DNA from: JAJTHJ01 sp046316025
Lineage (GTDB): Bacteria; Pseudomonadota; Gammaproteobacteria; Burkholderiales; Burkholderiaceae_F
Length of the DNA stretch: 28,825 bases
Assembly (NCBI GenBank): GCA_046316025.1
Contig: JBKCXU010000128.1
Coordinates: 1 to 28,825 of the forward strand
Direction: 5' to 3'
The position numbers and the translations under genes were made by a program. The notes beneath the pieces were generated by a model that saw nothing but the letters and a program-made list of their open reading frames with translations, had not been told where the DNA came from and ran no database searches. Positions 14,179-21,584 of the stretch are shown here, in pieces; the stretch's first letter is position 1, and each line of letters opens with the position of its first letter.

Positions 14179-14991
14179 TCAGTCGATCAGCCGGCCGCCC
14201 TCGCGAAACGGATACGGCCCGGCGAAGCGGCCGACGTAGGCGGTGTGGGTGACCAATCCGCTGGCGGTCAGCGTGTGCAACTGATAGCCGGGCGGCTCGA
14301 GCACGAAGTCGTCCGGCGCATCGGGCGACAAGTCGAGCGCTACCTGATGCGCGGGGCTCGGACACACACTGGCCACGGTGCCGGCAAAGCGGCACTGGAT
14401 CGGCCGGTGCAGGTGACCGGCGATCACGCGTTCCACCTGCGGGTGACGACGGATCGTTTCTGCGAGGCTCGCGGTGTTGGTCAGCGCGATCCGGTCCATG
14501 TGGCCGATGCCGGTGGCAAACGGCGGGTGATGCAATGCGACCACCGTCGGCCGGTCGCTTTGCGCGAGCGTGCGGTCGAGCCAGGCCAGGCGCTCGGCAC
14601 ACAACTCGCCGCCGCCCTGGCCGGGGATCACGGTATCCAGCGCGACGAGGCGCAGGTCGTGATCCTCGATCGCGTACTGGACGAACGGCGCCCACTGGCG
14701 CAGATAACCGTGGTCGGGGAAAGCCGCGCGCAGCGCGCTGCGCTCGTCGTGGTTGCCGGGCAGCAGATAGACCGGCATCGTCAAGGGCGCCAGGATTTCG
14801 CGCAGCAGGCCGTACTCCTCGGGACGGCCGAGATCGACCAGGTCGCCCGTGGCGATCACGGCGCCGGGACGCTGCTTGAGCGCCATGATGTGCGCAACAC
14901 AGTTCTCCAGCATGCCGGCAGTGTCGACGATGCCGTAGGCGAGCCGCCGCTGCGGTTTCAGATGCAGATCGGAGATTTGGGCGAGGATCAT
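14179..14991 (-). CDS. GpdQ-like metallophosphodiesterase
   Basis: A 270-aa binuclear calcineurin-like phosphoesterase. It resembles GpdQ, the glycerophosphodiesterase of Enterobacter aerogenes, across its length (MILAQISDLHLK, GDLVDLGRPEEY, LLPGNHDERSAL). The metal ligands are all in place: D8, H10, D50, N80, H154, H193 and H195, a constant two-residue offset from GpdQ after position 80. GpdQ hydrolyses glycerophosphodiesters such as glycerophosphoethanolamine and is promiscuous towards phosphonate monoesters. As last gene of an ABC-importer operon, 14 nt after the ATPase, it probably cleaves the imported compound in the cytoplasm. No signal peptide is seen. A CpdA-type cyclic-AMP hydrolase is the alternative, but the context argues against it. 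Confidence 0.88.
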   Translation of the reverse strand: MILAQISDLHLKPQRRLAYGIVDTAGMLENCVAHIMALKQRPGAVIATGDLVDLGRPEEYGLLREILAPLTMPVYLLPGNHDERSALRAAFPDHGYLRQWAPFVQYAIEDHDLRLVALDTVIPGQGGGELCAERLAWLDRTLAQSDRPTVVALHHPPFATGIGHMDRIALTNTASLAETIRRHPQVERVIAGHLHRPIQCRFAGTVASVCPSPAHQVALDLSPDAPDDFVLEPPGYQLHTLTASGLVTHTAYVGRFAGPYPFREGGRLID

Positions 14992-15005
14992 CGTCGAGGT
15001 CGGTA

Positions 15006-16049
15006 TCAAGGCTGCGGCGCCGCGATGGCCGGCGCCGTGAGAGAGAAGTGCAGGCGTTCGCCAGGCGCGAAGTCGCGCCGCTGGGCGAGCCGTGCAACGA
15101 TAGGCCTGCCGGTGCCGAGATCGATTTCCAGGCGCGTGTGATCGCCCTGGAACAGGCTTGCCAGCACCAGGCCGCTGAAGTGCGCGGCATCTGCCGACTG
15201 CGCCAGCTGCAGGTCCTCCGGCCGGAACATCGCCTGCCCGGCACCCGCTGCGGCACCGTCGGCGAGTGGCAGATGGCCGCCGGCAAAGTGCAGCGCGCCA
15301 TCGCGCACGTTGCCCGGCACCCAGTTCATCGTGCCGATGAATTCGGCCACGAAGCGCGTGGCCGGCGCCTCGTAAATCTGCCTGGGCGTGCCAATCTGCG
15401 CGATGCGGCCGTGATCCATCACCACAATGCGGTCGCCCAATGCCATCGCCTCGGCCTGGTCGTGCGTCACGTAAACGGTCGTGATACCGAGCGAGCGCAG
15501 CAGACGGTTGATCTCCACCCGCAGCGTGTCGCGCAGCCGCGCGTCGAGCGCGGTCAGCGGCTCGTCGAGCAGCAGCACACGCGGGCGCGGCGCCAGCGCA
15601 CGGGCCAGCGCCACGCGTTGCCGCTGGCCGCCGGACAGTTGATCGATGTTGCGATCGGCCAGCGCCTCGATCTGCATCATCGCCAGCATCTCGCGGGTGC
15701 GCCCCTCGCGCTCGGCAGCGGCCATGCCGCGCACCTTCAAGCCATAGGCGACGTTCTGCGCCACCGTCATGTTGGGGAACAGCGCGTAGCTCTGGAACAC
15801 CATGCCGACGTTGCGTCGCTCGATCGGCAGCGAGGTCACTTCGGCGCCGTCGAACCACACGCGCCCGCCGGAGTCCGGCCACTCGAGACCGGCCACGATG
15901 CGCAGCGTGGTGGTCTTGCCGCAGCCGCTGGGGCCCAACAGCACCACGGTTTCGCCGGCCGCGAATTCCAGATCCATCGCCTCCACGGCGCGGGTGCCGT
16001 CGGCGAAGGTCTTGCCGCACTGTTCCAGGCGGATCGCGGTGCCGCTCAT
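15006..16049 (-). CDS. ABC importer ATPase (PotA/UgpC/PhnT type)
   Basis: A 347-aa ATPase of the spermidine/iron/2-aminoethylphosphonate importer class. Walker A is GPSGCGKTT (39-47), signature SGGQRQ (139-144), Walker B LLLDEP (159-164), then a C-terminal TOBE-type domain (about 240-347) with FRPEDLQLA. ATG 16049 overlaps the permease stop (ATGA). It serves the two permeases and the binding protein encoded upstream. Confidence 0.9.
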   Translation of the reverse strand: MSGTAIRLEQCGKTFADGTRAVEAMDLEFAAGETVVLLGPSGCGKTTTLRIVAGLEWPDSGGRVWFDGAEVTSLPIERRNVGMVFQSYALFPNMTVAQNVAYGLKVRGMAAAEREGRTREMLAMMQIEALADRNIDQLSGGQRQRVALARALAPRPRVLLLDEPLTALDARLRDTLRVEINRLLRSLGITTVYVTHDQAEAMALGDRIVVMDHGRIAQIGTPRQIYEAPATRFVAEFIGTMNWVPGNVRDGALHFAGGHLPLADGAAAGAGQAMFRPEDLQLAQSADAAHFSGLVLASLFQGDHTRLEIDLGTGRPIVARLAQRRDFAPGERLHFSLTAPAIAAPQP

Positions 16050-16849
16050 GCAACTTCCTTTCGCTTGCGGCGCGGCGGCGCGGCGGCCCACTGCATCGCC
16101 ACCAACAATGGAACGATGATGATGAAGAACACCAGCGTATAGGCGCTGCCCACCTCCAGCCGCAGCGAGGCGTAGGTGTCGGCCAGCCCCACCGGCAGCG
16201 TTTGCGTGAGCGGCGTGTGCAGCAGCAGCGTCATGTTGAATTCGCCCAGCGACAGCGTGACCACCATCAGCGACCCGGCCACGATGCCGCCGCGGCAGTT
16301 GGGCAGCACGATGCCAAAGAAGCGCTGCCCAAAGCTCGCCCCCAAGCTGCGGGCGCCCTCTTCCAGCGTTTTGAGGTCGATGGAACTCAACACCGCCAGC
16401 ACGCTGCGCACCATGAAGGGCAGCGTGAACAGCACGTGGCCGACGAGGATGAAGACCCAGCTCTTGCGAAAGTCTCCCCAGCCGCCGTAGGTGACGATCA
16501 GCGCCAGCGCGGTCGCCAGCCCCGGTATGGCCACCGGCATCACCAGCAGTTCTTCGACCGCACGGGTGAAGGCGTTCTGCTTGCGCGCCAGCACATAGGC
16601 CGCGGGCACGCCCAGCAGCAGCGTGCCAGCCAGACAGGCGAGCGCGATCTGAAGCGACAGGAACACCGTCTGCCGGTAGTCGGTCCAGACCTTGACGACC
16701 CATTCCAACGTCAGGCCGCTGTCGATGCCGACGAAGATGTTCTTGGTCAGACCCGCCAGGATCGACAGCCCGACCGGAACGATCAGGAAGGCGCAGACCG
16801 CCAGCGTGAAGGCCAGTTGCAGCCAGAAGGCGGCGGGGCGGCGCGGCAT
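16046..16849 (-). CDS. ABC importer permease 2
   Basis: A 267-aa inner-membrane permease with about six hydrophobic segments. The cytoplasmic EAA loop is EEGARSLGASFGQRFFGIVLP. Features of the class that partners family-1 solute-binding proteins are visible (LLVMPVAIPGLATALAL). The gene starts 5 nt after permease 1 and its stop is shared with the ATPase start. It transports the same ligand as permease 1, probably a phosphodiester or phosphonate. Confidence 0.9.
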   Translation of the reverse strand: MPRRPAAFWLQLAFTLAVCAFLIVPVGLSILAGLTKNIFVGIDSGLTLEWVVKVWTDYRQTVFLSLQIALACLAGTLLLGVPAAYVLARKQNAFTRAVEELLVMPVAIPGLATALALIVTYGGWGDFRKSWVFILVGHVLFTLPFMVRSVLAVLSSIDLKTLEEGARSLGASFGQRFFGIVLPNCRGGIVAGSLMVVTLSLGEFNMTLLLHTPLTQTLPVGLADTYASLRLEVGSAYTLVFFIIIVPLLVAMQWAAAPPRRKRKEVA

Positions 16850-16854
16850 CGCAA

Positions 16855-17673
16855 CTACCCAGCCGCCGCCACCGTGCTGCCGGCCGCGGTGCGCGCCAGC
16901 GCCAGCGCGGCCCAGGTGATCGCGCCCAGCACGAAGGACAGCGCCGCCGCCATCGCCACGTTGGCTTGCAAGGTGAACTCGGTGTAAATCGTCATCGGCA
17001 GCACGTTGATCTTGGTAGCGAGCGTGAAGGCGGTGCCGAAGGCGCCCATCGCCGTGGCGAAGCAGATCGCCCCGGCGGACAGAAACGCGGGTTTCAGCCC
17101 CGGCACGATCACGTCGCGCACCACCCGCCAGCGGCCGGCGCCGAGCGAGCGGGCCGCTTCTTCGATTCGCGGGTCGAGCTTCTCCGCTGCCGCCATCACG
17201 GTCAGGATCGTGCGCGGAATCGAGAAGTACACGTAACCCATGAAGAGGCCCGCCATCGAGTAGGCGAACACCAACCGCTCGCCGGTCAGCGCCTCGGTGA
17301 TGGCGGGGATCAAGCCCTGCCGCCCCGCCAGCATGATGACCATGAAGCCGATCACCACACCCGGAAAGGCGAGCGGCAGCGTCAGCAAGGCGGTGAGCAG
17401 CGCGCGGCCGGCAAAGCGGTTGCGTTGCAGGAACACGCCCGAGAGTCCGCTGACCGCCAACGTGACCGCGGTGACGCCCGCTGACAGCAGCACGGTGGAC
17501 AGCAGGCTTTTCAGATAACGCGGCTCGGTAAACGCCGCCGCGTAGGCCGCCCAGCCCAGCGCGCCGCTGCCGCCGATCAGAAACAGCCGCGCCAGGGGCA
17601 GCAGAAAGAACGCGATGAAGACGATCGCCGCCGGCGCCAGCAGCGCGGCGAGCCAGAGGCGGTCGTCACGCAT
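16855..17673 (-). CDS. ABC importer permease 1
   Basis: A 272-aa inner-membrane permease. The EAA loop is EEAARSLGAGRWRVVRDVIVPGL, with six or so hydrophobic stretches. ATG 17673 is chosen because it gives MRDDRLWLAALLAPAAIVFIAFFLLPLARL, a normal permease start. The 37 extra upstream codons overlap the binding-protein gene in another frame. It follows the binding-protein gene by 16 nt. Confidence 0.9.
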   Translation of the reverse strand: MRDDRLWLAALLAPAAIVFIAFFLLPLARLFLIGGSGALGWAAYAAAFTEPRYLKSLLSTVLLSAGVTAVTLAVSGLSGVFLQRNRFAGRALLTALLTLPLAFPGVVIGFMVIMLAGRQGLIPAITEALTGERLVFAYSMAGLFMGYVYFSIPRTILTVMAAAEKLDPRIEEAARSLGAGRWRVVRDVIVPGLKPAFLSAGAICFATAMGAFGTAFTLATKINVLPMTIYTEFTLQANVAMAAALSFVLGAITWAALALARTAAGSTVAAAG

Positions 17674-17689
17674 CGCAGGCGCCGTCGGC

Positions 17690-18703
17690 TTAACCGACTT
17701 CCTTCTGATACCGCTCGCCGATGGCCTTGCTCGCGGCAGCCAGCTTGAACACATCCAGCGGCCGGGCGCGCGCGTACTCGGCATCGGGCAGGAAACGGCT
17801 CTTCATTTCCGGCGTCATTGCCGAAGCGAACACCGGCCGCAAAAAGGCCGCGGCCCAGTGCCGCTGCCCTTCGTCGGACAACAGGAAGTCGAGAATCTTC
17901 TTGCCCTGCTCCGGGTTCGGCCCGCGCGCCACCAGCCCCATGATGTACGGTAGCTGTTGCGTGCCCTCCTGCGGGATCACGAAAGCCACCGGCGCGTTGT
18001 CCTTGTACTTGGCGCGATAGGCGTTGAAGTCGTAGTCGAACAGGATCGGAATCTCGCCCGACAGCACGCGTGCATACGAGGTCTGCGTCGGCACGATCGG
18101 CTGGTTGGCCTGCAACTGCTTGAAGAAGGCGATGCCGGGGTCGAGGTTGTCGTAAGTGCCGCCCAGGGCCAGGTTGACCGCGATCACGCCGACCTGCCCG
18201 ACCGCGGCGCTGGCCGGGTTGAGGTACCCGATCAAGCCCTTGTAGTCGGGCTTCAGCAGATCGCGCCAGGACTGCGGCACCGGCTTGCCGCGCAGCGCGG
18301 CGGTGTTGACGAACAGCCCCAGCGTGCCCGAATGAATGGCAAACCAGTAGCCGTCCGCGTCCTTCATCCCCGCGGGAATGTCGGCGAAGCGCGCCGGCTT
18401 GTTGGGCGCCAGCACGCCGGCGTCGCGCGCCTGCGGGCCGAACTGGCCGCCGAAGTAGGCGATGTCGGCAACCGGGTTGGCTTTCTCGGCGATCAGCGCG
18501 GCCAGCGTCTGGCCGGAGTTCTTGTTGTCGGGCGGCACCGCAATATTGAGCCGCTGGCCGACGAGCTTGAGCATGCCGCCCCAGTCGGCCCATTCGGGCG
18601 GGCAGTTGTAGCAAATGGCGCGCGCGGCTTGCGCCAAAGCGACGCCGGGTATGCCGGCGGCGGCGAGCGCGGCGGCGGTAGCAAGAAAATCACGACGATC
18701 CAT
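17690..18703 (-). CDS. ABC importer periplasmic solute-binding protein, Tat-type signal
   Basis: A 337-aa family-1 extracellular solute-binding protein. The N-terminus MDRRDFLATAAALAAAG carries a twin-arginine pattern (RRxFL) followed by a hydrophobic run and the cleavage-like ALAQA. ATG 18703 has a strong GGAGG site 6 nt upstream. The mature protein resembles binding proteins for 2-aminoethylphosphonate, iron or thiamine (VADIAYFGGQFGPQA, LNPASAAVGQVGVIAVNLALGG, QEGTQQLPYIMGLVARGPN). The ligand cannot be read from sequence. The GpdQ-like enzyme in the same operon makes an organophosphate diester or phosphonate ester the best guess. It starts 20 nt after the lacI-type gene. Confidence 0.87.
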   Translation of the reverse strand: MDRRDFLATAAALAAAGIPGVALAQAARAICYNCPPEWADWGGMLKLVGQRLNIAVPPDNKNSGQTLAALIAEKANPVADIAYFGGQFGPQARDAGVLAPNKPARFADIPAGMKDADGYWFAIHSGTLGLFVNTAALRGKPVPQSWRDLLKPDYKGLIGYLNPASAAVGQVGVIAVNLALGGTYDNLDPGIAFFKQLQANQPIVPTQTSYARVLSGEIPILFDYDFNAYRAKYKDNAPVAFVIPQEGTQQLPYIMGLVARGPNPEQGKKILDFLLSDEGQRHWAAAFLRPVFASAMTPEMKSRFLPDAEYARARPLDVFKLAAASKAIGERYQKEVG

Positions 18704-18723
18704 CGGGGTCCTCCGAAGCGTGG

Positions 18724-19785
18724 TCAAACGGTGGGTCGAGCAAGGGCCGGTGCGAAGCCGGCGGTTTTCGCCGCGGCGGGCGCGGCGGTACTTTCACCCT
18801 GGCGCAGGGTGTGGGGCAGGATTGCCGGAACCGGCAGCGGTGCGTCGGCGATCGAGTGCAACAAGCGATCGACCGCGGCACGGCCGATCTCCTCCGAAGG
18901 TTGCACGACGGTGGTCAGGCTGGGCGCGGTCAAGCCGCCGATGCGGATGCCGTCGAACCCGGCGACCGACACCTCGTCGGGCACCCGCCGGCCGAGCGCG
19001 CGCAGATCGCGGATCACCGTCAGAGCCAGGTGGTCGTTCGAGCAAAAAAACGCCGTCGGCCGCGAGCGCGCGGCCAGCGCCTCGACCAGCAGCATGCGGG
19101 CATCGGGCGCGAGAAAGGGCATTTGCAGCGGCGGCAGCGGCGCGAGCCCGGCGGCGGTCATCGCCTCCCGATAGCCGCGGTAACGCAGCCGCGCGCGGTC
19201 GGACTGGCGGAACTGCCCCGTCACCATGCGGATCGCGCGGTGGCCGAGGCCGATCAGGTGCTCGACGGCCTCGCGCGCGGCGGCGCGGTTGTCGACCGAG
19301 ACCGTCGGCCGCTCCGCCCGCGCCAGTTGATTGAACACCAGCACGTAGGGCACGCGCTCGCGGTCGAGACGGTCGAGCACGCGGTTACGCGCGGCGTCGG
19401 TGACGGTCAAGACCAGGCCGTCGACGCGCTGACGCAGCAGCGCCTCGACCGCATCCTCTTCGGCGGCCGCCCTGTACCCGGTGGTCGCGAGGCTCAAGGT
19501 GTGGCCGTGCGCGCGCGCCGCCGCCTCCACGCCGGCCAGACATTCGGCAAAGACCGGGTTGGCCAGCGTCGGCACCACCACGCCCAGGCTGCGCGTGCGT
19601 GCCGCCCGCAGGCTGCGACCGGCGAGATTAGGGCGGAAGTTCAGGGCCTGCACGGCCCGCCGCACGCGCGCGACGGTGCCCGGCGCGACGGTCGCCGATT
19701 CGTTCAGCACCCGCGACACCGTCGCCGCCGACACCTTGGCGCGACGGGCCACGTCGTGAATCGTCTTGCGGGAGGAGTTGGGCAC
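18724..19785 (-). CDS. LacI/GalR-family transcriptional repressor
   Basis: A 353-aa regulator. The N-terminal helix-turn-helix with hinge is KTIHDVARRAKVSAATVSRVLN (7-28). The sugar-binding-like core contains LGVVVPTLANPVFAECLAGVE, HRAIRMVTG and FCSNDHLALTVIRDL. The start is GTG 19785, preceded by no clear ribosome site. It is the first gene of the operon it probably controls: a LacI-type operator lies 20 nt upstream (19805-19818). The inducer is unknown; LacI proteins usually bind sugars or nucleosides, and glycerol- or sugar-phosphodiesters would fit. A GC-rich tail (APAAAKTAGFAPALARP) extends past the usual family end. Confidence 0.92.
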   Translation of the reverse strand: MPNSSRKTIHDVARRAKVSAATVSRVLNESATVAPGTVARVRRAVQALNFRPNLAGRSLRAARTRSLGVVVPTLANPVFAECLAGVEAAARAHGHTLSLATTGYRAAAEEDAVEALLRQRVDGLVLTVTDAARNRVLDRLDRERVPYVLVFNQLARAERPTVSVDNRAAAREAVEHLIGLGHRAIRMVTGQFRQSDRARLRYRGYREAMTAAGLAPLPPLQMPFLAPDARMLLVEALAARSRPTAFFCSNDHLALTVIRDLRALGRRVPDEVSVAGFDGIRIGGLTAPSLTTVVQPSEEIGRAAVDRLLHSIADAPLPVPAILPHTLRQGESTAAPAAAKTAGFAPALARPTV

Positions 19786-19804
19786 GCTGAGGGCAGAACC
19801 GTCG

Positions 19805-19818
19805 TGAAAACGATTTCA
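19805..19818. promoter_or_regulatory. LacI-family operator at the promoter of the lacI/gpdQ operon
   Basis: TGAAAACGATTTCA: the arms TGAAA and TTTCA flank a central CG, the standard LacI/GalR operator design. It lies 20 nt before the lacI-type start codon and just downstream of a putative -10 box. A bound repressor would cover the transcription start. Confidence 0.75.
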
Positions 19819-19852
19819 TGCTAACTGCGATCTCGTTGCAGGACGATGACAG
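19818..19852 (-). promoter_or_regulatory. PhoB box and -10 of the lacI/gpdQ operon
   Basis: On the minus strand, CTGTCAT (perfect half-site, 19846-19852), spacer CGTC, CTGCAAC (19835-19841, four of seven). Eleven nt further is TAGCAT (19818-19823), a fair -10 box. PhoB sites stand about this far from -10 boxes. The start would fall inside the LacI operator. Confidence 0.6.
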
Positions 19853-19920
19853 GGCGCGCCCCCAGGCGTCGGCCCAGAGGCGCTAATCTGGGCTGTGAGA
19901 CACGGGTGCGTGACGCCGCC

Positions 19921-19988
19921 TGCCCTGACCCGGCGCTTCGCGCCACCCCCTCCCGCTGATGCGGGCGAGGGGCCGGGGGGTGAGGGCA
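19921..19988. repeat. Palindromic repeat, copy 4 (complete)
   Basis: Terminal inverted repeats TGCCCTGACCC and GGGTGAGGGCA match at 10 of 11 positions. Inside are the GGCGC/GCGCC hairpin and the arms CCCCTCCCGC and GCGGGCGAGGGG. It lies in the 273-bp gap between the lacI-type promoter and the 79-aa gene; the rest of that gap shows no gene. Confidence 0.8.
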
Positions 19989-20058
19989 AGGGCGTTTGCG
20001 ACGCGCTGCGCCGCAAGTCGGCGGTTAGGGCCGCCCGCCCAAGCGTCTGCCGCCAACC

Positions 20059-20298
20059 TCAGCACAGGTTGAACCAGCGCCGCGCGTCGGCGGCGATGCG
20101 CCGGGCGGCGCGCTGGGCGCGCGCCGGCTCGGCCGCGCCGGGGTCGACGGCGACCTCGTCGGACCAGTTGCAACCGCTGGTGTCCGGCTCGGGCAGCGGC
20201 CGCACTGCGGTCACTTTGGCATCGGCCAGCAGCGTGCTGCGCAGTTCGGCCGACAACCAGCCGGCCAGTTCGGGGGGCGAAAGGGTGACTCGTCGCAT
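20059..20298 (-). CDS. Uncharacterised 79-aa protein with Pho-type promoter
   Basis: I do not recognise this protein. ATG 20298 has a strong GGAGG ribosome site 7 nt upstream, which supports it as a real gene. It is soluble, with no signal peptide or membrane segment. The first third is amphipathic (LAGWLSAELRSTLLADAKV). The centre has PEPDTSGCNWSDEV, and the end is alanine/arginine-rich, closing RRWFNLC. The cysteines are C43 and C79. A PhoB-box-like motif sits at 20363-20380 in the same orientation, so a role in phosphate starvation is inferred. It stands alone between the lacI-type promoter and the glycosyltransferase. Confidence 0.7.
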   Translation of the reverse strand: MRRVTLSPPELAGWLSAELRSTLLADAKVTAVRPLPEPDTSGCNWSDEVAVDPGAAEPARAQRAARRIAADARRWFNLC

Positions 20299-20362
20299 CG
20301 TGCGTCCTCCGCGTGTCTTCGTGTTGTAGCCCGCGAATCTACGCAGAGAACGCGACGGAAAT

Positions 20363-20380
20363 ATGACCGCCGCGTGACAT
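20363..20380 (-). promoter_or_regulatory. PhoB-box-like motif upstream of the 79-aa gene
   Basis: Minus strand ATGTCAC (20374-20380, five of seven), spacer GCGG, CGGTCAT (20363-20369, six of seven). It is 64 nt upstream of the ATG. CGGTCAT recurs in the boxes at 22657, 25086 and 25110. The -10 box is not obvious. Confidence 0.5.
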
Positions 20381-20426
20381 CGATGGACTTGTTGCCCTGC
20401 GGCAAACAGAGAGCCGGGGCTTTCCG

Positions 20427-21584
20427 CTATGCGCAAATCGGCTGCAGCGGGGGCTGTGCCGGCGCCTCGGCTTGAGCCAGGATCGCGGCGAGGATGCCGG
20501 GCACTTCCCACACCGCGCGGTTATCGATCCGCCGCACGTTGGCGCGGAACTCCTCCAGGCGCTCGACCAGTTGCAGCACCACGGGCCGCAGCGAGCCGAA
20601 GCTCTTGTGCACCAGCCCCAGGCCATGCTCGCGCACCCAGTCCGTGTTGTAGCGCTCCTGCGGCATGGTCCAGGCGTTACGCACGGTAACCACCGGCAGG
20701 CCCATGTGGATCGCTTCGCTGAGGCTGCCGGGGCCGGGCTTGCCGATGAAGTAGTCGGCCAGTTGCATGTAGCGCGGCACTTCGGGCGTGAACTCGACGA
20801 CTGCGCGCGGCGCGCGCGTCGGCAGCTTGCGCAGCGCTGCGGCCAGCGCGCGGTTGTGGCCGCACAGCAGGATCAACTGCATGTCGTCCAATTGTTGCGC
20901 GATGTCGAGCATCGTGCGCGCGCCGTGCCCGCCAAAGAGCACCAGCCCGGTGGGCCGGTCGGCCTCCAGCCCAAGCGCCCTCCGCTCCGCAGCGCGGTCG
21001 CGTGGCGGCTGCAGGTAAAAGTCCGGCCGCAGGATCATTCCCGACACGCGGTGCACGCGCTCCCGACCGTAGCCCAGCGCCTGCGCCTGTTCGACCGCGC
21101 GCGCGCTGCCGCAGACGAAGTGCTGGTCCTGGTCAGGCTCGATCCAGAAGTTGGGGGGATGGTCGGCGATGTCGGTGAGCACGGTGACGTAGGGCACGCC
21201 GGGCAGCGTGCTCGCCAGGCTGTCGTACAGCGCGCGGTTGAAGTTGGGGATCAGCGAGACGACCAGATCGGGCTCGGTCGCCAGCCAATGCTGTTGCAGC
21301 GGCCTGACCAGCGCGCCGTGAGCAAGCCGGATCGTCCCTTGCAGCAGCTTCAACTCCTGTGCCAGCCCGAGCGTCCAGCCCCGTGCCAGCCGCTTGTTGT
21401 AGTAGTCCTCCGGCGCCATGCCGGTATACCTCTTGAACAGGCCGCGCGGGTCGAGCACCTCGGTCAGATTGACGAGCCGCACCTGCCAGGGCTGGCCCTG
21501 CTCGCGGATCGCGGCGGCCAGCGCGTGGGCCGCCGCCCGATGGCCGCCGCCGGCGTTGAAGTAGACGAGGTCGATGGTGGTCAT
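20427..21584 (-). CDS. MGDG-synthase-like diacylglycerol glycosyltransferase (GT28 type)
   Basis: A 385-aa GT-B glycosyltransferase of the monogalactosyldiacylglycerol synthase / processive diacylglycerol glucosyltransferase group. The N-terminal glycine loop is FNAGGGHRAAAHAL (9-22). The C-terminal nucleotide-sugar site has LVLFGGHGARTM (214-225) and GKPGPGSLSEAIHMGLPVV (281-299), as in MGD1 and YpfP. Such enzymes put sugar on diacylglycerol at the membrane; in several bacteria this replaces phospholipids when phosphate is scarce. The donor could be UDP-glucose, UDP-galactose or UDP-glucuronate. The last is attractive because a UDP-glucose dehydrogenase lies 5 kb away. Its ATG overlaps the psd-like stop (ATGA), so the two are translationally coupled. 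Confidence 0.87.
   Translation of the reverse strand: MTTIDLVYFNAGGGHRAAAHALAAAIREQGQPWQVRLVNLTEVLDPRGLFKRYTGMAPEDYYNKRLARGWTLGLAQELKLLQGTIRLAHGALVRPLQQHWLATEPDLVVSLIPNFNRALYDSLASTLPGVPYVTVLTDIADHPPNFWIEPDQDQHFVCGSARAVEQAQALGYGRERVHRVSGMILRPDFYLQPPRDRAAERRALGLEADRPTGLVLFGGHGARTMLDIAQQLDDMQLILLCGHNRALAAALRKLPTRAPRAVVEFTPEVPRYMQLADYFIGKPGPGSLSEAIHMGLPVVTVRNAWTMPQERYNTDWVREHGLGLVHKSFGSLRPVVLQLVERLEEFRANVRRIDNRAVWEVPGILAAILAQAEAPAQPPLQPICA

Noticed and set aside
14179..14991. Assignment as cyclic-AMP phosphodiesterase CpdA or as PhnP
   Set aside because: Phrases such as GRPEEY and the ligand spacing follow GpdQ. PhnP belongs to the metallo-beta-lactamase fold and has different motifs.
19921..19988. 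Rho-independent terminator
   Set aside because: The stem is strong, but there is no T-run in either direction, and the same sequence recurs as a dispersed repeat.
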